The notes beneath the pieces are model-generated. The model was not told the DNA's origin. It was given only the letters and a program-made list of their open reading frames with translations, and ran no database searches. Shown piece after piece: positions 56,333-64,000 of a DNA stretch of 64,000 nucleotides (the stretch's first letter is position 1; the number at the start of each line of letters is the position of its first letter). A program made the translations under genes and the position numbers. The stretch comes from Craterostigma plantagineum (Eukaryota; Streptophyta; Magnoliopsida; Lamiales; Linderniaceae), in the NCBI GenBank assembly GCA_027422505.1, contig JAPQWV010000018.1:14030001-14094000 (forward strand). The letters run 5' to 3'.

Positions 56333-56588
56333 TAAAAAATAAAAATAAAAAAAATAAATATAAAATAAAAAAATAAAAAAATAAAATAAATAATAATAAT
56401 AAATAAAAATACTTGGGTAGTCACGGCCCGTGTCTCAAGAGTCACGGTCGTGACACAAGCGGGCTTAACTCACTGTCCGCAGTCACGGTCCATGACCCAT
56501 GAGTCACGGCCGTGACTTTGACGAAAGGAGCCCTCTGTTCCGCTTCACGGCTTGTTGATTGGCTTTCACGGCCGTGAAGCTTACGATT
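56042..56588. repeat. TCACGGCCGTGA array upstream of the Gypsy post-pol ORF, copy 2
   Basis: Duplicate of 17,515-18,060; differs only in the A/T low-complexity block (about 56,297-56,410). Confidence 0.8.
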
Positions 56589-56768
56589 TTCACTAATAAA
56601 CTCCTTTCATCACTCTCTTCGTCTCTTTCACACCGAAAAACATCCCACAAACTGAGAATTTCTCGTTTAATCACCCCCCAAACACAACTCCGGGCACCAT
56701 CGTCGAACACACTTCCGGCGACACCACACAACCGTTTCACATCTATTCCACGTGATTAAATCTAAGAG

Positions 56769-57217
56769 GTATGTCATTTTCTACAAAAGCTTATACCAGA
56801 CGAATTTCGCAATTTTCATATTTGGGTTCTAATTTTGTGTTTACATTGCTCTCTCATGGATAGATTTATGCTATAAACACTTTGGGCTTGATGGATTTCT
56901 TGATTTAGTTCATTAATTTTAGATTTTAACATGATGAACCCTAATGTCGAACTTTAGGGTGGGGATATTTTGACGGAATTGGTTGCTTTTACTGGTTTAT
57001 TCAGCGTTGATTAATCGTTTGAAGTCGAAGAGTGTGCTTGGTTGATTGCTTATTACGATTCGAAGGCGTATTGTAGCTTGTCTATTATGTGTTCGACAAA
57101 ATGGCCCTTTGACTATTCATATTTTCTTGCTTTAGAATTATAAATTTTGTCGTTACGTTGGTCGAGTCGAGCTGTGTTGATTATCTTTTTCTCGCCAACT
57201 CACATTTGGACTTCTAG
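56769..57217 (+). other. Predicted leader intron of the Gypsy post-pol ORF, copy 2
   Basis: Donor AAGAG|GTATGT and acceptor ACTTCTAG as in copy 1; one extra G inside. Confidence 0.55.
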
Positions 57218-57222
57218 GTACT

Positions 57223-58594
57223 ATGGGTCGAATCCGCTCAGCTGCTGTATGTAATCCCGCTTCGGGATCGCCGACACGTCAGCGGCGACGTCCAGGTGCA
57301 ACATCACTGCTCGCCTCTATGCAGCAGTTTGACGATGAGACGCAGCAGGCCCAATATAACCGGCTAAAGGACATGCAGTTTGTCCCAACCGATAAAATTG
57401 ACAATGACACGCTGGCGAAGCATCACATAGACCAGCAAGTGGCCGGGTACCTGTCACTCGGTGGATGGCTCGAATTCTTCCATATTGAAGAGCCGGCGTA
57501 CAAGGAGCTAACCTGGAGTTCCTATCCAACTTTTCTCTCGAGGAATACGGGCTGAATGGAGTCAAGTTTCGGGCATTTAACGAGAAGCACACGGTGGACG
57601 TAGCCGATATCTACCGAGCGATTGGGGCACCGGTACCATTTTTGGGCCCCAAGGACCTTTTTCGGATATGCATTACAAGGATTATCTTGCGAGTTCGATG
57701 GTGCGTCAGGCCTGTTGGGCTCAACTCGCTAGACCCGGTGAACCCAACTTTAGTGTGAAGACCTCGAAGGCGTCTTCGCTCAGAAGCCCGAGCCTGCGCT
57801 ACATTCACCGTCTGTTGTCGACCTCTCTCACACCACGGGGCGACTCGCACGGCGCGATTGGCCTTAGAGATCTCTTCTACTTAGCCAAGATGCAGCGCGG
57901 CCAACAGGTGCACTTAGGGATGGCCATGACCCACGCCTTTGTCGCCCAGGGGGATGTTCGTAGTCACGGGAAGCTCGCAGTTGGGCCTTTTGTTACGAAG
58001 GTTGTCAAGAGCCTCAACTTTTGGCCAGCAAATCCACCAGAAATGGAGATCGTGGGTGGGCAAAATCTGGTGAACGAGGAGATGATGCTGAAGATGAAGA
58101 TGCTGATCAAAGCTCCCACCTGGTCCCGCACTAACAAGGTTTACGTCTGGCACGAGGTCTATCGTAGGCAGACAGACCTAGGCGATGCATTCCCCGAGCC
58201 ACTGGCTATCCACAGCCCGGGCCCATTTCCGATTGACCCAGACACTGCCGGACCTTCCTATTCCTCCGGCTACCACGAGGGGGAGTCATCAGGTGTCGCT
58301 CCTTACGCATCAGCCGCAGAGCTTCAAACATTGCGCCAGGAAATGCTACGCTACAATGAGGAGGCCCTACAACGCGAATGAGGAGACACGGCGCCGACAG
58401 GAAGAGTATGAGCGTCGAAACGAGAAGCCCATCATCGCTACCGCGAAGAGCAACAACGATATGAACTGGCCCTTCAAGCCATGGAAAACGCGATGAAGCA
58501 TACACAGGAGTCAGTTAGGCTTGCTCAAGGCGATGGCCCACCTTCGCCCGGCCACCCTCGCCCGCGGCCACCCTCGCCCCCACCACCATCTTAG
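57223..58594 (+). pseudogene. Gypsy post-pol ORF, copy 2
   Basis: Duplicate of 18,695-20,067 with the same two frame breaks. One C fewer near 58,550 restores the C-terminal frame, ending in Pro-rich RPRPPSPPPPS at TAG 58,592-58,594. Asn replaces Asp once near 57,745. Confidence 0.7.
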
Positions 58595-60234
58595 TGTCGT
58601 TTATTTTGTCATTTTTTACTAGTATTCCTTTTGTGTTGGTCTACTACTCATGTTACTTGTGATAACTATGACTCATTTTGTTATCTTTTATTATTTCCTC
58701 CGTGCGGTTAATTTTCTTTTTAGTGGTTTCAGGAAACGTGACACGAATTCAGACTACGACTCAAAATATTTCACAATCAGTTGAAACAACCATGTTCAAC
58801 TACATCAAATGCTAGAGGTAGGACCACGCCATTTTTTTTCAGGGGAGACATGTTCTTTTCAACTTCTTTTACCTTCCTTTTATTTATTTTACACGTTGAG
58901 GAAAACGTGTATCTTAAGTGTGGGGAGGGGGAATTTGTTGAAAATTTACGTGAAATTTTTTATGACGTGCTGTGGCTATTAAAATCTATGAAACTATGGC
59001 ATGATTGTTTGTGTTCATCTCGAAGTTGGATTGCATGCTATGGAGTTTTGTGAGCAATAAAGACATGCATCCGTGATTTAATCTTTTCACATGAATAGAC
59101 ATAGTGTTACTTTGAGAGATTCACACGCATAACCCATGTTCCGTTGTGAGAGTTTGAGCTGACGAGCTTTTGCTCATTTTTCTCGGTTGTGCGAGTAGTG
59201 CATAATTTACGTCTCTCTAGAACTTGCTTGTTTGATACGCATTGAAATTGCTTATAGTATGTTCTGTACGAATATGACAAAGGCATTAGGAAATAAGTCC
59301 ACGGCCAAAGTTCCCGACCACGACTGATCACCGTAATTAGCCACTTTGAGCCTAAGCCTTTTTATTTCTTAAACCTCATATTTTCATAAGCCGCTAACCT
59401 GAGTAAGCCTCCAGAGATCATTTGAACCCGAGTTAAGTAGAAGTGAAGGTCGAAAGTCAAAGTCGAAAAGCATAGTCGGATGACACCTCCAAGACAACGC
59501 CGAAAGCAGCCGAGAACTCCCTCTTCAACAAGGAAAAACGGCAGCGCACCGCCGCAATGCGAAGAGTGATTTGAAAAAAAAAACACAGAGTGAAAGAAAG
59601 AAAAAAAAGGTGTTGGAAGGAGGAAAAGTGAAGCAGAAAGAGGATAAGTTGTTGCGAAAAGAAAGAAAAAGAACCATTCCTTCGATAATCTTCCGGTCTC
59701 GTGAATTCCACATCATCCTCCCATTTTGAGACTTGGAAGAAGAAAGGCTTAGTGGAACGCAGCAAAAATAAGAGAAATATGAAGACGGCGTAACCAAAAG
59801 GGTTAATCCTAGCGTGCTTTAGACAATGACATGAAGACCGACACGACTGCTACTCATATATGATTCTACTACCACCACTATCGAACCCATTCAGCCCGGG
59901 AAAGACCTTCTGATTCATGCTTACTGCTTTAAGTAGTAGATGTGCGATTGACTTCCAAGCATATGGTATAGACTAGAATATTGCATGAATTGAGCGATTC
60001 ACCGATTTATTAGCCTATACACTGAGTGATTTGAGTGAATCCCTACGAGGTGTGGATCTCGATTAGTAGTGCTAAGGAAATTCGTGTCGATAAGTGCTGA
60101 TTGTTGTTGCAGTGTTTCCATTTTGTGCTTTCCATCTGAGTTGGTGAATTTTGAATCGTCATGCCACTATCTTGTTACCTTTTCTTGCTTCTAATTTGAT
60201 TGAGGACAAGCAAAAGCTTAAGTGTGGGGAGGTT
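58595..60234 (+). other. Gypsy 3' non-coding region, copy 2
   Basis: Duplicate of 20,068-21,703 with both GTGTGGGGAGG tracts (about 58,918 and 60,221) and a few 1-3 base indels. No credible gene. Confidence 0.7.
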
Positions 60235-61900
60235 TGATAACGTATTTTAATACTTTTATTGTTGTATTTATTGGGTTATAGTAGAGTATTTTTAGTCATT
60301 CCATGCATCTTTAGGCTCTATTTACACTCATTTAAATATTGTAGGACCTTCAAACGGTTATCGAGCGAAAAGGAACGAAAACGAGGCAAAAACCACGCAA
60401 AATGGCCAAGTTTGAAGCTGTGAGGCCTCTGTCACGGCCGTGAATCATCTCGCACGAGGCCGTGAACGAAGGCAGTAGGTCGAGTTACGCGAGTCATGGC
60501 CGTGAATCTCCTCGCAAGAGGCCGTGAAACAGGGCAGTAGCTCGAGATGTTACAGTCACGGCCGTGAACCCTTCTGCACGAAGCCGTGAACCTGGACAGA
60601 GAGCGGAGATGGAAAAGACCTTAAGTGTCACGGCCGTGAGCGACATGCAATTAACCGTGACTCTCGACAGAAAAAAAAGCTACGCAAACACTGCCCATTG
60701 TCACGGCCGTGACTCATTATGCAAGAGGTCGTGACCTATGGCAGGAAGTCAAGATTTAGGGTTTAAGCCGCCGTCACGGCCGTGACTCCTTATGCAAGAG
60801 GCCGTGAAGGGTTTAAGAAAGGCGAAAAGTCAGCCTAATTGCATCTGTCACGGCCGTGAAGGCCCGTTAAGCGGCCGCGAACGTGCCAAATTTCAAGGTT
60901 AAGGCCCAAATTCGAAGCATAAAAGGCGAGTTCTTCTCAGAACTCAACCCTAACCCCATAGAGCCGAAAACTTAGAGAAAAGAAGAGGAGGAAGAACACT
61001 AGAAGCAGCCCCTTGATTCGGAGAAGCCCAAGGGATGATCCAACAACGCAGTCACGCTCATTCGATCGAGGAAAGAGACTCCACCTCAGAACCGCCATAC
61101 TCACTCATTAGGGAAGATTTTATGAGTCCTCTATCCACGTTTCATTTGAATCTCGTTGTTGTTTTGCATAATATGAGTAGCTAAATCTCTTGTGTGTTCG
61201 GGAATAGATGAACGTTGGTTTATGTCGTAGTTAAGGCGTAGGATAATCGTGAACACGTGTAGTTGACTATTTATTGCTCAATGATATTGCTTCTTTGCTT
61301 CAATATGTCTATGCATTGACGTGAATATGTGGTACATCGTTTAGGGCGACAGCTAAATAACGATGAGGCCGTTCATAGACGTTAGGATTCGAGTATAGGG
61401 CGAAAGCAAATACTCGATCCTCGCCGTCTGGTAATTAAAGATCATAGATTCCCACGAACGTTTAGGGCAACAGCAAATCCGTGAGTGGGTAGAAAGTTAC
61501 CGCGATTTAGTCGATATTCACGTAGGAACGATATTGCGTAGCTTTAGCCGACAACATCCAGCGGGATTCGAATCTCGAACACATATTTGTCATCTTAAGT
61601 CACTCGTATTATTTCTAGTTGTGCTTCCTTAGTCTTCCAATCCTTTAGGTTGCTCTGCTAAATTTGTCCATAGCATAAACAAATCCTGCTATTTTATTTA
61701 GGCTAAATATAAAGTCGATAGGCCAATACTAGTACTCAGTTTATTCCTCGTGTTCGATACTCGGATATTCATTATAGCTATATTACAAACGATAGTACAC
61801 TGCCTATCGCGCGTGGTTCTAGTTATAATTTATTCCTTTTAATTATTACTTGACGTACTTGCACGAACAGTTAATATATTAACATACACGCACGCGATCA
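60235..61900 (+). repeat. Gypsy 3' LTR, copy 2 (1,666 bp)
   Basis: Duplicate of 21,704-23,371 with several point changes and 1-4 base indels (near 60,254, 61,036, 61,071 and 61,230). Palindrome array at about 60,430-60,880. Confidence 0.95.
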
Positions 61901-61905
61901 CGTAC

Positions 61906-64000
61906 CAGTCCACCCGGCCTTTCAACGTAGTTGCTCAACAATCCCTTCTTCCCGGTCATGTGTGTGAAGCAACCTGAATCTAGATACCAAACATGCGGAG
62001 CCTGCGTAATCAAACTAGAGGGTTTTAGGTACCCATTTAAAAATTGGTCCACCTCTGTTGTACTTGTTAGTCCGTAGAGACTCTCTACCTAGCCTGGATT
62101 TATCAGTGTTAGCGGAAGACTTACTATCATGCACAGAGTCATTAAACGTTTCTAGTCCATGAATTTGGGTTTCCTCAGTCTTAAACTTTGGAACCCATTT
62201 TTGTAGTAGTGGAGCTCGATTTGTTTTGACTTTAGAGACGCGTTTTGGAGTCTCTTTTTGTTTTGTGGGTTCCGTTGCAGTTTTCACTTTTGATAGTTTC
62301 TTTTTCTTTAAAGACGTGTCTTTTGAATCGCTTTGTGAGTTTGTTTGTTATAGCGATTATGCGTGGGAAAATGATTTTTTGTATAAGATGATGAGTTTTG
62401 CGATACATGAGAAAAAGACGGTACAAAAGTTTTTGAAGGAAAACAATCTATGACAAAAGACTCCTTAAAATTGCGTTTCTCCTTCAAAATATCTTCCTTT
62501 CTAACCCAGACTTGACCTTTCAGTGACTCTTGATGGGGAAAATTTCAAAGTATTAGTGCAAGAAATTTTGTCATGCGAAATAAAGGTATATGAAAGTGAG
62601 TGTAGTCGTAATTTTTCTTTAAGTGTGGAGATTTCCTCGAGAAGTTTCTGCCTTTCTTCATTGAAGGACTTTCTCTCTCTTTCGAGAGTGAGTGTAGATC
62701 ACTGACTTTCTTTTATGCAATCAGGCATATACTCTGCTGCATACTTAGTTACCGATGCCTCACTCGTTGATTCTTCTGAGGTATCTTCCTCACTAGGACG
62801 GATTTCCGACTCAAATTCAGTTATTGCTGGACATTTTCTTTCTTTATAACTATCATTTTATTCTGTATAATCAAATGATATCTCAGCTTTCTTGTGTGTA
62901 TAATCCTTTACCTGTAAGGTTTCGGATTCACTAACGAAAGGCATGAGTTCGATCACACAACCTAACTGCATGTATTTAACATCATATAGATAGGGTGCAT
63001 TAGTTATACCTTTCTTTAATAAACATGAGTTTTCAAAACCAATTCCTTTGTGGGGGTTATAGAAGTCGATGTTGGCAGGTTTGTTCAAGAAAAATGTCTG
63101 TTCTGTTTGTTCTCGTCAGGTTAAAAGATGCTCCAATTTTTTAATCTTGGATTATAGTCTTTTCCGTTCCTTACAGAGTAAGTCATATTTCACTGTAGCG
63201 TCCATTGCTTGATCTCTATGAGATCTCATTTCTTTAGCTAACTCCTTGGCTTTATCCTCGGATTTTAGCACCTGAGCTTCTAGTTTTATCACTTTTTCAT
63301 TAGCAACTAGAACACGATTTTGCTCACATGCATGTTCATACCTAATCTTATCTAGAACTTCCAGATTATTTTGTAGATTCGCTTCTAATTCTCTAATTTT
63401 CTTTTTACCCTGTTTGTTCGATTTATATAAAGTTAAGAATTCATTTTTCATTTTAAGTAACGAATCATAGTCTGCTTCGGTTACCTCAACCATATCTGAG
63501 TTGTCGGCGGTTTCCTTCTCTGACTCACTCCCTTCTGCTTCAGTTCCATCTTCTTCATCATCAAGTCTGGCCATCAGCGCCATGTTCTCTTCCTCGCTGT
63601 CTGAGGTGTCCTCAAGCCAATGATCATGTTCAGCCATCAAGACCATTCCCTTCTCCTTCTGCTCGGCCAAGTGTACCTTTCTATGATAATAGTTGACGTC
63701 CTTTTTCTTGGGCAGTCTGCATTATCGGGAAAAATGTCCAGGTTTTTCGCAGTTGAAGCATTTTTCGACTTGAGAGGCGGTTTCAGGGCCTTCCCTTGGA
63801 ATTTGATGAAGTTCTTTGACGGTTGGATGAGGATCCGGACTTCTTATAGAATTTCTTCTGTACGAAGTTTGAGACCAGTGCCAGTTGTTTTGCGAGCTCC
63901 TTAATTGTGATCTCCTTGTCTTCGTCTTTTGAACAATCCTTGAGTTCTCCATCAGAGTCAAAACTCCTCCCTCTTGAGCTTGAGATGACTGGATGATCTC
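61906..64000 (-). pseudogene. Copia-B gag-protease part, copy 2 (runs off the window)
   Basis: Duplicate of 23,377 to about 25,470: protease VWYLDSGC near 61,974, Glu/Asp-rich coiled coil (63,670-63,152, a 172-codon frame longer than in copy 1 because two 1-base losses are absent), and zinc knuckle near 63,760. The rest of gag is beyond the window. Confidence 0.88.

Larger units (their letters stand above)
48419..61900 (+). mobile_element. Athila-like Gypsy element, copy 2
   Basis: LTRs 48,419-50,032 and 60,235-61,900, target duplication CGTAC at 48,414-48,418 and 61,901-61,905. Same structure as 9,921-23,371 including the scrambled leader, antisense small gene and hAT insertion. Confidence 0.95.
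37797..64000. repeat. Copy 2 of the 38.5-kb direct duplication (right end outside window)
   Basis: This copy starts with a truncated Copia-A 3' LTR, then Copia-A pol end, Copia-B, the Gypsy and Copia-B gag, in the same order as copy 1. It continues past the window edge. In several places it is less damaged than copy 1: its Gypsy protease-RT reading frame is open through the RT active site, and the tail of the Gypsy post-pol ORF keeps its natural stop. In others it is worse: an extra T near 40,157 splits the Copia-B post-pol ORF. A haplotype-merge artefact in assembly is an alternative to a true tandem duplication. Confidence 0.88.
39114..64000 (-). mobile_element. Copia-B, copy 2 (5' end outside window)
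   Basis: Same element at the same site as 615-27,335, with the Gypsy at 48,419-61,900. The window ends inside its gag, so its 5' LTR is not seen. Confidence 0.95.

Noticed and set aside
1..64000. Repeated independent insertion of the same elements as the source of the two copies
   Set aside because: Insertion points, old lesions and nested order are identical and the flanking Copia-A is also duplicated, so a block duplication (or assembly artefact) is required.

Overview
This is nuclear DNA of a flowering plant, probably a eudicot. It has no bacterial-style gene clusters. It holds spliced genes with GT..AG introns, Ty1/Copia and Ty3/Gypsy LTR retrotransposons with plant-type primer sites, a tRNA-derived SINE, and two non-autonomous hAT elements with 8-bp target duplications. 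I cannot name the species.

The dominant large-scale feature is a direct duplication with a period of about 38.5 kb. Positions 1 to about 25,970 recur at about 38,502 to 64,000 with roughly 0.2% difference by eye (tens of SNPs and short indels). The likely junction is near 37,797, where a plant gene fragment runs straight into a truncated LTR. Inside each copy the repeats are nested like Russian dolls. Copia-A (minus strand) is split by Copia-B (minus strand, LTRs 615-907 and 27,049-27,335, target duplication CAACT). Copia-B is split by an Athila-like Gypsy element (plus strand, LTRs 9,921-11,517 and 21,704-23,371, target duplication CGTAC). The Gypsy is split by an 894-bp hAT-type element (16,565-17,458, target duplication AAAATATA). 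All the retrotransposon coding regions carry frameshifts or stops.

The part present once, 31,043-37,796, holds a SINE (target duplication AATCTCAAAAGA) with a 514-bp hAT element inserted near its 3' end, a small DEK_C-domain gene, and a spliced, broken gene of the DUF1985/Ulp1-protease type. The first introns of the last two both contain arrays of a degenerate GGGACCCGCGC motif.

The most interesting observation is a shared module in two unrelated retrotransposons. Copia-B and the Gypsy both carry, antisense and just after pol, a tiny gene: 57 aa at 6,421-6,594 and 54 aa at 16,111-16,275. Each begins MNW, has a conserved HNLxML and LLLxLF motif, one membrane segment, and ends near WVLT. Their promoter regions (about 170 bp, ending at a TATA box 93-97 bp before the ATG) are also recognisably homologous. 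In both elements this gene sits head-to-head with a long sense ORF in the env-like position that appears to have a spliced leader. Between the two lies an array of a short self-complementary CpG motif, TTCGCGAA in Copia-B and TCACGGCCGTGA in the Gypsy. The same motif recurs near the 5' end of each element (5' leader or LTR). I do not recognise this small protein family.
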